Below, one piece after another: positions 8,360-17,294 of a stretch of DNA of 64,000 nt. A program made the translations under genes and the position numbers. The notes under the pieces were generated by a model that did no database searches, was not told where the DNA came from, and saw only the letters and a program-made list of their open reading frames with translations. Positions within the stretch are counted from its first letter, which is position 1, and each line of letters begins with the position of its first letter. The stretch is from Microbacterium hominis NBRC 15708. Its GTDB lineage: Bacteria; Actinomycetota; Actinomycetes; Actinomycetales; Microbacteriaceae. Location of the stretch: positions 62,001 to 126,000 of the forward strand of contig NZ_BCWI01000010.1 of NCBI RefSeq assembly GCF_001592125.1, given 5' to 3'.

Positions 8360-9775
8360 TCACAGCGCCCGCAGGATGTCCTCCACCCGTTGCTTGGCGT
8401 CGCCGAACAGCATCTGCGTGTTGTCGCGGAAGAACAGCGGGTTCTGCACGCCGGCGTAGCCCGAGGCCATCGACCGCTTGAACACGATGACGCTGCGCGC
8501 CTCCCACACGTGCAGCACCGGCATGCCGGCGATGGGAGAACCCGGGTCTTCGGCCGCGGCCGGGTTGACCGTGTCGTTCGCGCCGATCACGAGCACCACG
8601 TCGGTGTCGGCGAAGTCGTCGTTGATCTCGTCCAGCTCCAGCACGATGTCGTACGGGACCTTGGCCTCGGCCAGCAGCACGTTCATGTGTCCCGGCAGAC
8701 GCCCGGCGACGGGGTGGATGCCGAAGCGCACCTCGACGCCCCGCTCGTGCAGCCGCTTCGTGAGGTCGGCGACCGGGTACTGCGCCTGGGCGACGGCCAT
8801 GCCGTAGCCGGGGGTGATGATGACCGACCGGGCGTCGCGGAGGAGTTCGGCGACGGCCGCGGCATCCGTCTCGTGGTGCTCGCCCTCCTCGGCGTCGGCG
8901 CTGCGGGGCGCCTCGATGCCGAACCCGCCGGCGATCACCGACAGGAACGACCGGTTCATCGCCTTGCACATGATGTACGAGAGGTACGCACCCGACGAAC
9001 CCACGAGGGCGCCGGTGACGATCAGCAGGTCGTTGTTCAGGAGGAAGCCCGCCGCGGCCGCCGCCCAGCCGGAGTAGCTGTTGAGCATCGAGACGACGAC
9101 CGGCATGTCGCCGCCGCCGATCGAGGCCACCAGGTGCCAGCCGAGAGCGAGGGCGAGCACGGTCACGGCGACGAGCAGCCAGATCGACGGGGTCGCGACG
9201 TACCAGACGGTCAGGGCGAGGAACAGTACGAGCGCGCCGACGTTGAGGGCGTTCTTGCCGGGCAGCATGAGCGGCTTCGACGACATGCGCCCCGAGAGCT
9301 TCAGGAAGGCGACGATCGAGCCCGTGAAGGTCACGGCGCCGATGAACACCCCGATGAACACCTCCGCGTGGTGGATGCCGACGAGCTCGGGCGCGATCCC
9401 GTCGGCGTACAGGTGGCCGTTCCAGCCGACGAGCACGGCCGCGAGGCCCACGAAGGAGTGCAGCAGGGCGATGAGCTCGGGCATGCCGGTCATCTCGACC
9501 ACGCGCGCCCGCCACAGGCCGATGGCGCCGCCGACCACGACCGCGGCCACGAGCAGCCCGATCCCGAGCGCGGCGGTCGCGCCGTCGGGCAGGAGGGTGC
9601 CGTTCGCGATGACGAGCACGAGAGTGGCGAGCAGGGCGATCGTCATGCCGGTGATGCCGTAGACGACGCCGCGACGGGCGGTCTCCTGTTTGCTGAGGCC
9701 GGCGAGGGCGAGGATGAACAGCAGCGCCGCGACGATGTACGCGGCGGTCGAGACGGACTGGGCGAGCGCGGTCAC
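8360..9775 (-). CDS. pntB: NAD(P) transhydrogenase beta subunit
   Basis: Membrane subunit of the proton-translocating transhydrogenase, which uses the proton gradient to make NADPH from NADH. The protein has 471 residues. It has about eight or nine membrane segments in the N-terminal 270 residues and an NADP(H)-binding domain III at the C terminus ([51 protein letters not shown]). The start is GTG at 9775 and overlaps the pntA stop by four bases. Length matches the family (about 460). Confidence 0.96.
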   Translation of the reverse strand: MTALAQSVSTAAYIVAALLFILALAGLSKQETARRGVVYGITGMTIALLATLVLVIANGTLLPDGATAALGIGLLVAAVVVGGAIGLWRARVVEMTGMPELIALLHSFVGLAAVLVGWNGHLYADGIAPELVGIHHAEVFIGVFIGAVTFTGSIVAFLKLSGRMSSKPLMLPGKNALNVGALVLFLALTVWYVATPSIWLLVAVTVLALALGWHLVASIGGGDMPVVVSMLNSYSGWAAAAAGFLLNNDLLIVTGALVGSSGAYLSYIMCKAMNRSFLSVIAGGFGIEAPRSADAEEGEHHETDAAAVAELLRDARSVIITPGYGMAVAQAQYPVADLTKRLHERGVEVRFGIHPVAGRLPGHMNVLLAEAKVPYDIVLELDEINDDFADTDVVLVIGANDTVNPAAAEDPGSPIAGMPVLHVWEARSVIVFKRSMASGYAGVQNPLFFRDNTQMLFGDAKQRVEDILRAL

Positions 9776-11328
9776 TTCTCGTCGCCCTTCTGGAACATGG
9801 CGAGCATGCGACGGGTCACCGCGAAGCCTCCGAAGATGTTGATGGACGCCAGGAGCACCGCGATCGCCGCGAGCACCTGCACCACGGGGTTCGGAACGAC
9901 GATCTGGGTCATGGCGCCGACGACGATGATGCCGCTGATCGCGTTGGTGACGCTCATCAGCGGCGTGTGCAGGGCGTGGGCGACCTTACCGATGACGTAG
10001 AAGCCGATCACGACCGACAGGGTGAGAACGAGGATGTGCTGCGGCAGGGGCGCGGGCGCGACGGCGCACACGAGGAACAGCGCGGCGATGCCGGCGACGA
10101 TCAGACCGGTCTTCGCTCCCGCCGAGAGCCCCTTCTTGGCGGCCGGTGCGGGGGTGGATGCCGCGGCATCCGCCCCCGGCGTCGCGGGCGCGGCCGAGAC
10201 CTGCACGGGCGGCGGCGGCCAGGTGACGGCGCCGCCGCGCGTGACGGTGACGGCGCGCTGCACGACGTCGGTGTCGTCGATGACGAGCTGCCCGTCCTTG
10301 CCGGGGGTGAGGAGGGCGAGCAGGTTCAGCAGGTTGGTGCCGTAGAGCTGCGACGCCTGCTGGGGGAGGCGTCCGGCGAGGTCGGTGTAGCCGAGGATGA
10401 TGACGCCGTTCGCGGTGACGACGCGCTCGCCGGTGACGGAACCCTCGACGTTGCCGCCCTGGCCCGCGGCCATGTCGACGATGACGCTGCCGGGCTTCAT
10501 CGCGGCGACGTCGGCGGCGGTGATCAGTCGCGGGGCCGCGCGACCCGGGATGAGCGCCGTCGTGATGACGATGTCGACGTCGGCGGCCTGGTCGCTGTAC
10601 AGCTTCGCGGCCGCGGCGTCGTAGGCGGCGCTGGTGGCCTTGGCGTAACCGTCGGCCGAGACCTCCTTCTGCTCGTCGGGCACGACGACCTCGAGGTAGG
10701 TGCCGCCGATCGAGGCGACCTGGTCGGCGACCTCGGGGCGCGGGTCGGTGGCGCGGACGATCGCACCGAGGCTCGAGGCGGCGCCGATCGCCGCGAGTCC
10801 GGCGACGCCCGCGCCGGCGACGAGCACCTTGGCGGGCGGGACCTTGCCGGCGGCGGTGACCTGCCCGGTGAAGAAGCGGCCGAACTCGTTCGCGGCCTCG
10901 ACGACGGCGCGGTAGCCGGCGATGTTGGCCATGGAGCTGAGCACGTCCATCGACTGCGCGCGCGAGATGCGTGGCACGGCGTCCATGGCGAGGGCCGTCA
11001 CGCCGCGGGCGGCGAGAGCGGCGAGCAGGTCGGGGTTGAGCGCGGGGCTCAGGATGCCGATGAGCGTCGCCCCCGGCTGCAGCAGCGCGATCTCGGCATC
11101 CGTCGGGGCCGCGACCGACAGGACGACGTCGGCGCCCCAGGCCTCGTCGCGGGTGGCGATGGTCGCACCGGCGGCGGTGTAGGCGGCATCCGGGAACGAC
11201 GATGCCGCGCCCGCGCCCGCCTCGACGCTCACGTCGTAGCCGAGCGCGCGGATCTTGCCGACGGTGGTGGGGGAGGCGGCGACGCGGGTCTCGCCGTCGC
11301 GCTCGCGGACGATGCCGATACGGGCCAT
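9772..11328 (-). CDS. pntA: NAD(P) transhydrogenase alpha subunit (fused form)
   Basis: NAD(H)-binding subunit of the transhydrogenase, 518 residues. Domain I spans about residues 1-380 ([38 protein letters not shown]). Three or four membrane segments then form the first part of domain II (residues about 410-510), so this is the single-chain form also found in E. coli rather than the split PntAa/PntAb form. An Ala/Pro-rich linker near residue 390 joins the parts and carries the GAT GCC GCG GCA TCC codon run. GAAGGAG precedes the ATG; TAGAGT at 11398-11403 is a likely -10. Confidence 0.96.
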   Translation of the reverse strand: MARIGIVRERDGETRVAASPTTVGKIRALGYDVSVEAGAGAASSFPDAAYTAAGATIATRDEAWGADVVLSVAAPTDAEIALLQPGATLIGILSPALNPDLLAALAARGVTALAMDAVPRISRAQSMDVLSSMANIAGYRAVVEAANEFGRFFTGQVTAAGKVPPAKVLVAGAGVAGLAAIGAASSLGAIVRATDPRPEVADQVASIGGTYLEVVVPDEQKEVSADGYAKATSAAYDAAAAKLYSDQAADVDIVITTALIPGRAAPRLITAADVAAMKPGSVIVDMAAGQGGNVEGSVTGERVVTANGVIILGYTDLAGRLPQQASQLYGTNLLNLLALLTPGKDGQLVIDDTDVVQRAVTVTRGGAVTWPPPPVQVSAAPATPGADAAASTPAPAAKKGLSAGAKTGLIVAGIAALFLVCAVAPAPLPQHILVLTLSVVIGFYVIGKVAHALHTPLMSVTNAISGIIVVGAMTQIVVPNPVVQVLAAIAVLLASINIFGGFAVTRRMLAMFQKGDEK

Positions 11329-11397
11329 GGTGCTCCTTCGATCGGGTCGGGCGGAGCGTCCGGGATCGCCCGGGCACCGCGCCGGGTGACGTTCCCG

Positions 11398-11403
11398 ACT
11401 CTA
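11398..11403 (-). promoter_or_regulatory. Probable -10 (TAGAGT) of the pntAB operon
   Basis: TAGAGT on the minus strand lies 69 nt before the pntA ATG, giving a leader of about 60 nt with a GAAGGAG ribosome binding site. It is divergent from the pyrE promoter. Confidence 0.45.
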
Positions 11404-11465
11404 GGGTGCGAGGCGGACGCCGCGGCGGGTGATGACGCGGAAATAATCCCGGTTCTTCGCTTCCG

Positions 11466-11471
11466 TAGACT
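11466..11471 (+). promoter_or_regulatory. Leaderless-type -10 (TAGACT) for pyrE
   Basis: TAGACT is followed by 7 nt and then ATG at 11479, with no Shine-Dalgarno. Confidence 0.6.
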
Positions 11472-11478
11472 CGTGTGC

Positions 11479-12054
11479 ATGACCGCCGCCTCCACGCCCG
11501 AGCTCGAGTCCGAGCGCCGCGCCCTCGTCGACCTCATCGCCGCCGAAGCCGTCTTCCACGGCGACTTCACGCTCTCCAGCGGCAAGAAGGCGACGTACTA
11601 CGTCGACATGCGCAAGCTCACGCTCGACCACCGCGCGGCTCCCGCGATCGGCCGGCTCGTGCTCGACGCGGTGCGCGACCTGAACGTGGATGCCGTGGGC
11701 GGCCTCACCCTGGGGGCCGACCCGATCGCGAACGCCGTCATGCACGCGTCGGTCGCCGCCGGTACCCCCGTGGACGCGTTCGTCGTGCGCAAGGAGCCGA
11801 AGGACCACGGACGCGGTCGCCAGATCGAGGGCGCCGAGGTGGCGGGGAAGCGTGTCGTGATCGTCGAGGACACCTCCACCACGGGCGGCTCCCCCCTGAA
11901 GGCCGCCGAGGTCGCCGCCGCCGCCGGTGCGGAGATCGTCGCGGTGGTCACGGTCGTCGACCGCAAGACCGGCGCCCAGGCCGCCGTCGAGGCCGCCGGC
12001 TACGAGTGGCGGTCGATCATCGATCTCGACGACCTGGGCCTGCAGGCGCAGTAA
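11479..12054 (+). CDS. pyrE: Orotate phosphoribosyltransferase
   Basis: Pyrimidine biosynthesis enzyme that joins orotate and PRPP to form OMP. The protein has 191 residues. It has FTLSSGKKATYYVDMRKLTL near the N terminus, KEPKDHGRGRQIEG in the flexible loop, and the PRPP-binding motif VVIVEDTSTTGGSP around residues 127-140. I chose ATG at 11479 because it gives the usual family length and sits 7 nt after TAGACT. It stands alone here; no other pyr gene is in the window. Confidence 0.96.
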   Translation: MTAASTPELESERRALVDLIAAEAVFHGDFTLSSGKKATYYVDMRKLTLDHRAAPAIGRLVLDAVRDLNVDAVGGLTLGADPIANAVMHASVAAGTPVDAFVVRKEPKDHGRGRQIEGAEVAGKRVVIVEDTSTTGGSPLKAAEVAAAAGAEIVAVVTVVDRKTGAQAAVEAAGYEWRSIIDLDDLGLQAQ

Positions 12055-12086
12055 GGGCCTGCGGCTCGCGCGTCCCGCGCCGCAAC

Positions 12087-12160
12087 GGATTCGGAGATCA
12101 GCACCGGATTCGGATGCGGTCGGCCGGCAGATCCGAATCCGTTCTCGGCATCCGATTCTG
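12087..12160 (+). repeat. 74-bp dispersed palindromic element, copy A
   Basis: Element downstream of pyrE that matches 54752-54825 (opposite strand) at 53 of 74 positions without gaps. The end blocks GGATTCGGA and CCGATTCTG are identical. The internal hairpin CGGATTCGGA / TCCGAATCCG (12105-12114 and 12132-12141) is kept in the second copy through a paired T-A to G-C change. It may terminate pyrE transcription. Confidence 0.75.
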
Positions 12161-12175
12161 GGAACGCCGGTGCGC

Positions 12176-12358
12176 TCAGCGGAAGATGGGCAGCTGCGAC
12201 GCCAGTGCGAACACGAGGCCCGCGAGCGTCAGCAGCAGGATGCCGCGGCCGTTGGGCAGCGGGGTTCCCTGCGGGGCGTCGCGGCGGCCGCGCACGAACA
12301 GCACGAGCGCGACGATCAGCAGGATCATCGCCGTGACGACGAACACGATGGCCATCAC
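12176..12358 (-). CDS. Small two-pass membrane protein
   Basis: Hypothetical protein of 60 residues with two hydrophobic segments (about residues 3-23 and 40-56), separated by a basic loop (RGRRDAPQGTPLPNGRG). The first codon is GTG at 12358, overlapping the stop of the upstream small gene by four bases (GTGA); an ATG follows directly. The coupling to another tiny membrane protein argues that both are real. I do not recognise the family. Confidence 0.65.
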   Translation of the reverse strand: MMAIVFVVTAMILLIVALVLFVRGRRDAPQGTPLPNGRGILLLTLAGLVFALASQLPIFR

Positions 12359-12483
12359 TGGTCGCTCCCGTCGCCGCGGTCGCGCCGGCGGCCGCGGATC
12401 ACCTGCATGACGAACACGACGAGCGTCCCGGCCAGCACGAGGGCGGTCGAGGCGAACAGCAGGGTCTGCTCGGTCGCGTTCAC
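12355..12483 (-). CDS. Single-pass membrane microprotein
   Basis: Hypothetical protein of 42 residues. It has a short N-terminal segment (VNATEQTLLFAS), one membrane helix (about residues 7-28) and a basic, hydrophilic tail (IRGRRRDRGDGSDQ), so the tail is predicted to be cytoplasmic. It starts at GTG 12483 with GGAGGAG about six bases upstream, one of the best ribosome binding sites in the window, and its stop overlaps the start of the 60-residue protein. Function unknown. Confidence 0.6.
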   Translation of the reverse strand: MNATEQTLLFASTALVLAGTLVVFVMQVIRGRRRDRGDGSDQ

Positions 12484-12517
12484 GGTGTCTCCTCCGCCCG
12501 CGTGGAGGCGGGCAGTC

Positions 12518-13786
12518 TCAGCCTAGCCGCGTCCGCGGGGCGAGCCCGGTCCGCGGAACGAGACCGCCCGCGCCGAACACCGCGGCGGCGAACCGCGCCG
12601 CGATCTCGGCATACAACTCCGTGTCGGGATGCAGGCTGTCGGGCAGCGTGTAGCGCGCCTCATCGTCGGGGCCGTAGAGACTCAGGCCGTCGAGGTACGC
12701 GATCCGCTCCCCGGATGCCGCGCGCACCCGCACCACCTCGGCCAGCTGCCGCCGCGACTCGGTCATGGTCAGCGCGCCACGGGCGACGTCGGCGGCCTCC
12801 CCGGCGGCATAGCAGCGGACGTGACCGTCGTCGAAGAACTCCACGTCCGACGGTCCGGGGGTGTCTTCGCTCCCCGGCCAGAGGATCGACGACGCCAGCA
12901 CGATGGGGGTGTCGGGATGCCCGGCGCGCACCCGATCGAGGAAGCCGTGCACCGCGGGGGTGAACGTGCGCTGATCGAACGACCGGGCCCCCACGATGTT
13001 GATGCCCACCTTCAGCGTGATCACGTCGGCGGGCGTGGCGGCGATGGTGTCGGCGACGAACGGATCGAGCATGCACTGTCCGCCGAAACCCAGGTTGATC
13101 AGCGAGAGATCGCTCGCCCGCGCGGCGATCACGGGCCACACACCGGTCGGCGACGGCGTCTCGACGCAGTGGCTGATCGAGCTGCCGTGGTGGATCCACA
13201 CCGGTGCGCGCGACGGCTCCGCGGCGGTCACCGGGGCGTCGGCCCCGAGGTCGAGCAGATCGACGATCATCCCCTGCGGCAGCCACACGGTCACGGCCTT
13301 CTCGGTCGCCGCACCGCCCGAGTCGCCCGTGCCGCCCGTGTCGCCCAGGGCGATCTCCAGCGTCGCGGGCTCGGTGACGGGCTCGTCGGCCGCGGCATCC
13401 CCGGTCCACGACAGCCGCCGCAGGTCGGTGATGGGGGCGCGCGCCGTGTGCACCGGCCGGCCGTCGACCTCGACGACCACATCGTTGACCGGCCCGGCGA
13501 GCTCGGCGAAGTACAGCTGCGTGCACCGCAGCGTCAGCGACAGCCGCGTCGCGGCGGTCGTGAACCGCAGCCGCACGCCGCTGGCGTTCGCCGTGATCGC
13601 CCGCAGGATCTCGCCGTTCGGCGGGAACTGCGCCCACGTGCTGCGTGGCAGGCGCAGGGGGCGGATGCCGCGGCTCTCGTCGACGTCGAGGTGCCCCTCC
13701 AGCAGCACCTGAGCGTCGCCGAGGCGTACGACCTCGCCGATCCCGGTCGTGTCGGTGGCGCGGGTGGAGGTGACGGACGTGCTCAC
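12518..13786 (-). CDS. SGNH/GDSL-family hydrolase (carbohydrate-esterase-like)
   Basis: Predicted esterase of 422 residues. The N-terminal part (about residues 20-180) looks like a beta-sandwich, as in CE2-type acetyl-xylan esterases. The SGNH catalytic blocks follow: HGSSIS at 200-205 (block I), NLGFGGQC near 231 (block II Gly), GINIVG with N263 (block III), and DSLHPD with D383 and H386 (block V). There is no signal peptide, so it acts inside the cell. GTG at 13786 overlaps the stop of the alpha/beta hydrolase by four bases. With the MFS importer and LacI regulator nearby, it probably de-esterifies an imported sugar derivative. Confidence 0.85.
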   Translation of the reverse strand: MSTSVTSTRATDTTGIGEVVRLGDAQVLLEGHLDVDESRGIRPLRLPRSTWAQFPPNGEILRAITANASGVRLRFTTAATRLSLTLRCTQLYFAELAGPVNDVVVEVDGRPVHTARAPITDLRRLSWTGDAAADEPVTEPATLEIALGDTGGTGDSGGAATEKAVTVWLPQGMIVDLLDLGADAPVTAAEPSRAPVWIHHGSSISHCVETPSPTGVWPVIAARASDLSLINLGFGGQCMLDPFVADTIAATPADVITLKVGINIVGARSFDQRTFTPAVHGFLDRVRAGHPDTPIVLASSILWPGSEDTPGPSDVEFFDDGHVRCYAAGEAADVARGALTMTESRRQLAEVVRVRAASGERIAYLDGLSLYGPDDEARYTLPDSLHPDTELYAEIAARFAAAVFGAGGLVPRTGLAPRTRLG

Positions 13787-14586
13787 GATGCGGTCCTCTC
13801 GGAGTGGATCTGGATGAACGAGACGGTGCGGGAGATCAGCTCGTCGCGCTGGGGGAGCTCGGCCCACCCGTGATCGGCCCCCTCGACGACGACCACCTCG
13901 GCGCGCTCGCCGAACACATCCGCCGCGGCGTAGCGCTCGGCAGAGGAGACGGGCACGAAGTCCGCCGTGCCGTGCAACAGGAGCGCCGGCCCGCCGTACC
14001 CTGCGGCCCGCGCGTACGGGTCGAACGCGAGGGCGTCGTCGCGCATGGCCGGCCCCATCCGCATGCCGAGGAAGTCGAAGAACCCGTCCGGGCCGTCGAG
14101 CGCGGCCAGCGACCGCCCCTGGATCTGCCCCGAGCGGATGTCGTCGACGAACACGGCCGCCGTCGACCACATCGTCAGCGACCGGATGTCGCCGTCTTCC
14201 GCTGCCGCGACCGCGGCGATGACCGAGCCGAGGCTCATGCCCACCAGATGCAGGTTCGCGGCATCCACCTCGGGGCTCTGCCGCACCGCCGCCAGCACGA
14301 CCGCCGTATCGGCGACGTCGCCGGATGCCGTCGTGTCGAAGAACTCCCCGTCGCTCTCGCCGTGACCGGCGCGGTCGAACGCCAGCACGCCGAACCCGGC
14401 CGCGACCAGCGTGCGGGCAAGCGACACGAAGACGCCGGTGGTCTCCACCCGCGACCCGCCGAAGCCGTGCAGCAACACGACGGTCGGTCGCGGCTCCCGG
14501 GCCGCGCCCGCCGCGGCATCCGGCAGGTAGTGCGTGCCGCGCAGCGTCCGTGCGCGGACGGTGGTCTCGAAGGGAACGAGTCGCAT
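13783..14586 (-). CDS. Alpha/beta hydrolase
   Basis: Serine hydrolase of 267 residues. It has the oxyanion-hole motif HGFGG (residues 40-44), FDRAGHGESDG, the nucleophile elbow GMSLGS with S118, and a C-terminal His in GADHGWAEL. There is no signal peptide. It lies between an MFS importer (19 bases upstream) and an SGNH hydrolase (4-base overlap), so three genes form one transcription unit. The likely role is hydrolysis of an ester or acyl group on the imported compound. The substrate is unknown. Confidence 0.88.
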   Translation of the reverse strand: MRLVPFETTVRARTLRGTHYLPDAAAGAAREPRPTVVLLHGFGGSRVETTGVFVSLARTLVAAGFGVLAFDRAGHGESDGEFFDTTASGDVADTAVVLAAVRQSPEVDAANLHLVGMSLGSVIAAVAAAEDGDIRSLTMWSTAAVFVDDIRSGQIQGRSLAALDGPDGFFDFLGMRMGPAMRDDALAFDPYARAAGYGGPALLLHGTADFVPVSSAERYAAADVFGERAEVVVVEGADHGWAELPQRDELISRTVSFIQIHSERTAS

Positions 14587-14605
14587 GGGAGTTCTTTCGT
14601 CGGGG

Positions 14606-15919
14606 TCAGCGGGCGAGCGTCGCAGAGCGGGGGAGGTCGGTGGATGCCGTGACCGTCTCCGACTCCACGTCGAACGCGTTCGTCACGCCGCGGCGGAAGC
14701 CGATCCAGCCGATGAGGAAGCCGGCGGCGGCGACCACCGAGACGGCGACGTAGACGGCGCTCGGGTTGAGGAGCAGCAGGGCCGGGGTGACGACGTTGAA
14801 CGCGGCGGTGGCGAACCGGGCGACGGCGTAGACGGTGCCCTGCGCCGTGGAGCGCAGCATGGTGGGGAAGGACTCCTGGGTCCACACCTTCATGATCGTC
14901 TCGAAGCAGAAGGCGCCGGCGAACGTCGTCACGACGACCGAGACGACGAGGGCGGGCAGGGTGAAGCCGAACACCACGGGCACGAGGTTCGCGACGACGA
15001 CCGCGATCGCGCCCGCCACGTAGTAGCTCATGCGGAACGTCGTGTCGGCGACGGCCATGAACCACACGGCGCCGAGGATCGCGGCGGGCATCGCCAGCAG
15101 CGTCCACGTCTGGTACTCGTTCACCGGGATGCCGGCGACGTTCACGGCGACGAAGGTGCCGAAGCTGCCGGCGACGCTGATCGCGATGGATGCGAGCGTG
15201 TAGTAGATCAGCAGCGTGACGAACGGGCGGCGGTACTGCGGGCGGCCGAAGTCGCGCAGGCGCCCGCGCTCGGCGCGGACGGTCTGCACGCCGCTGCGGC
15301 GCTCCTGCTGGGCGGCGAGCCACGTCGCCGACTCCGGGATCGTCAGGCGCAGCGCGAGCACCACGAGCCCCACGCCGCCGAAGGCGGCGAACATGATGCG
15401 GCCGCCGGTCTCGCCGAGCGCGCCGAAGAAGATGCCGATGAGCACCGCCAGCAGGATGCCGAAGCCGCCGAGCAGGTTGGAGAAGACGAGGATCTTGCCG
15501 CGGTTGCGGTCGGTCGCCGCTTCGGAGATCGAGGCGAGCGCCGCCGGCAGGTCGGCGCCGACGCCCAGGCCGATCAACGCGATGCCCGGCAGCAGGATGC
15601 CGAACGAGACGCCCAGGAACGGCGTGATGGCGCCGAGGACGATGAGCGTCATCGTCACGAGGAAGACGCGGCGGCGGCCGAACCGGTCGGCCAGGCGGCC
15701 GCCGACCAGCGAGCCGACGGCGACCCCGGCGGTCAGCACGCCGGTCAGCAGGCCCACCTGGTCCGCGGTGAGCCCGGGGGTGCCGGGGACGAACGACTGG
15801 AAGAGCACGAGGGCGACGGCGATGCCGGTGGTCGCGGCGGCGTCGACGAACGTCGCCATCCCGCAGACGAAGCCCACCCACCAGGGGTTGGGGGCGGTGC
15901 GAGCGGTGAGTGCGCTCAT
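14606..15919 (-). CDS. MFS transporter (sugar/inositol-porter-like)
   Basis: Twelve-segment major facilitator protein, 437 residues. Sugar-porter-type motifs are visible: GGRLADRFGRRR between segments 2 and 3, and PESATWL after segment 6. There are two candidate starts. I chose ATG at 15919 because AAAGGAG lies 7 nt upstream; ATG at 15925 would leave only one base. The gene heads a unit with two hydrolases, and a perfect LacI-type operator lies about 90 bases upstream, so import and hydrolysis of one substrate are probably co-induced. Confidence 0.88.
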   Translation of the reverse strand: MSALTARTAPNPWWVGFVCGMATFVDAAATTGIAVALVLFQSFVPGTPGLTADQVGLLTGVLTAGVAVGSLVGGRLADRFGRRRVFLVTMTLIVLGAITPFLGVSFGILLPGIALIGLGVGADLPAALASISEAATDRNRGKILVFSNLLGGFGILLAVLIGIFFGALGETGGRIMFAAFGGVGLVVLALRLTIPESATWLAAQQERRSGVQTVRAERGRLRDFGRPQYRRPFVTLLIYYTLASIAISVAGSFGTFVAVNVAGIPVNEYQTWTLLAMPAAILGAVWFMAVADTTFRMSYYVAGAIAVVVANLVPVVFGFTLPALVVSVVVTTFAGAFCFETIMKVWTQESFPTMLRSTAQGTVYAVARFATAAFNVVTPALLLLNPSAVYVAVSVVAAAGFLIGWIGFRRGVTNAFDVESETVTASTDLPRSATLAR

Positions 15920-16232
15920 GGTCATACTCCTTTGTACGTGCGGGATGGAGGTGGCTGGCGGCATCCGCATGCGTGTCCGAACTCCGGGCTCCGACGCCGT
16001 CGAGAGACAAGCTATACCGATATAGCACCGCGATGCAAGCGTGAATGTCGCCGTACGGGCCGGAGGAATCGGAGCGGCCGGGGCGGCATCCTCGACGTGG
16101 CGGACGTCGGCCGTGACCAACGTCGGATTCCCGCGCTCGATGCCCCCGCGGTCGGCCCGGTTCGGCCGACAGCGTGCGGATTCTCCGGCGATCGTCACGC
16201 CGCGGATCGGACTCGGGTCTCGACCCCGGCGC
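15920..16232. other. Intergenic region between the MFS and LacI genes
   Basis: This 313-base stretch holds the MFS leader, the LacI-type palindrome at 16011-16026 and AT-richer sequence around it. The part from about 16040 to 16232 shows no gene, repeat or convincing hairpin. Confidence 0.6.
16011..16026. promoter_or_regulatory. LacI-family operator
   Basis: GCTATACCGATATAGC is an inverted repeat (GCTATA-N4-TATAGC) with the central CG expected of LacI-family sites. It overlaps a possible -10 of the MFS gene, so binding by the regulator encoded next to it should repress that promoter. Confidence 0.7.
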
Positions 16233-17294
16233 TCACGCCCGGGGTGCGGCGATGGAGCCGCCGGCGCTGACCGGCATCTCGACCAGCTCGTGACGCACGC
16301 CGTCGCCCGGGGACAGCAGCAGGTCCGCCGCCCGGCGGCCGATCTCGGCCTGGGGCAGGCGCAGCGAGACGAGTTGCGGGTCGGTCGCCTCGGCGAGCAC
16401 GCCGCCGTCGAACGACACGAGCGAGACGTCGTCGGGCACCCGCAGCCCCGCACGGCGCAGGGCCTGGAAGACCCCCACGCCGACGGCGTCGTTGACGCAG
16501 ATGATCGCCCGCGGGCGCGCCCCCGTCGCGAGCAGGCGCTCCGCGGCATCCCGGCCGTCGTGCACGGTCCAGTCGTCGTCCACCGCCACGTCGCCGGCAA
16601 GCCCGATGCCGGCCCCCGCGAGCGTCTCGCGGATGCCCTCGAGGCGCCGCGGCAGCGCGACCGGGCCCCACTCGTGCCAGGCGGAGCCGCCCGTGCGGCC
16701 CGGAGCCAGCGTGCCGACGAACCAGATGTCACGGTCGTGGCCGGCGTCCAGCAGCGCGCGGGCGGCGGCCGCTCCGGCGGCGCGCTCGTCGGGTACGACC
16801 GAGCTGATCGCGGGCGCGTCGGCCTCGCAGTTCATGAGCACGAGGGGGGTGTGCCGGGCGGATGCCGGGGGTGTCACGCGCCGCGTGAACATCGAGGCGT
16901 ACAGGATGCCGTCGATGTCGCGGGCGACGAGGTCGTCGAGGAAGCGGCGCTCCATCTCGGCATCCCCCTGCGTGTCGACGGTGAACAGGAGCAGCCCCGC
17001 CTCGCGCAGGCGCTCCAGCGCCCCGCGCACCATCGAGTTGGCGAACGACGTCGAGCTGACGAAGTCCGAGACCAGGGCGACGGTGCCCGACCGGCCCGTG
17101 CGCAGCGTCTTCGCCGTGACGTTGGCGCGGTAGCCGAGATCGTCGGCGGCTTTGCGCACGCGCGCCATCGTCTCTTCGGACAGGCGCTGGTCGAGGCGGC
17201 CGTTCAGGGCGAACGATGCGGCCGAGCGGGAGACGCCCGCCCGCTCCGCGACCTCGGTGAGGGTGACCCGTCGACCGGAGCTGCGCTCCGTCAC
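16233..17294 (-). CDS. LacI-family transcriptional regulator
   Basis: Repressor of 353 residues. The LacI helix-turn-helix is at about residues 9-34 (VTLTEVAERAGVSRSAASFALNG), followed by the hinge (about 50-60) and a periplasmic-binding-protein-like sensor domain for a sugar. The start GTG at 17294 overlaps the HAD phosphatase stop by four bases, so the two are co-translated. The palindrome at 16011-16026, between this gene and the MFS gene, is the likely main operator. Confidence 0.93.
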   Translation of the reverse strand: MTERSSGRRVTLTEVAERAGVSRSAASFALNGRLDQRLSEETMARVRKAADDLGYRANVTAKTLRTGRSGTVALVSDFVSSTSFANSMVRGALERLREAGLLLFTVDTQGDAEMERRFLDDLVARDIDGILYASMFTRRVTPPASARHTPLVLMNCEADAPAISSVVPDERAAGAAAARALLDAGHDRDIWFVGTLAPGRTGGSAWHEWGPVALPRRLEGIRETLAGAGIGLAGDVAVDDDWTVHDGRDAAERLLATGARPRAIICVNDAVGVGVFQALRRAGLRVPDDVSLVSFDGGVLAEATDPQLVSLRLPQAEIGRRAADLLLSPGDGVRHELVEMPVSAGGSIAAPRA

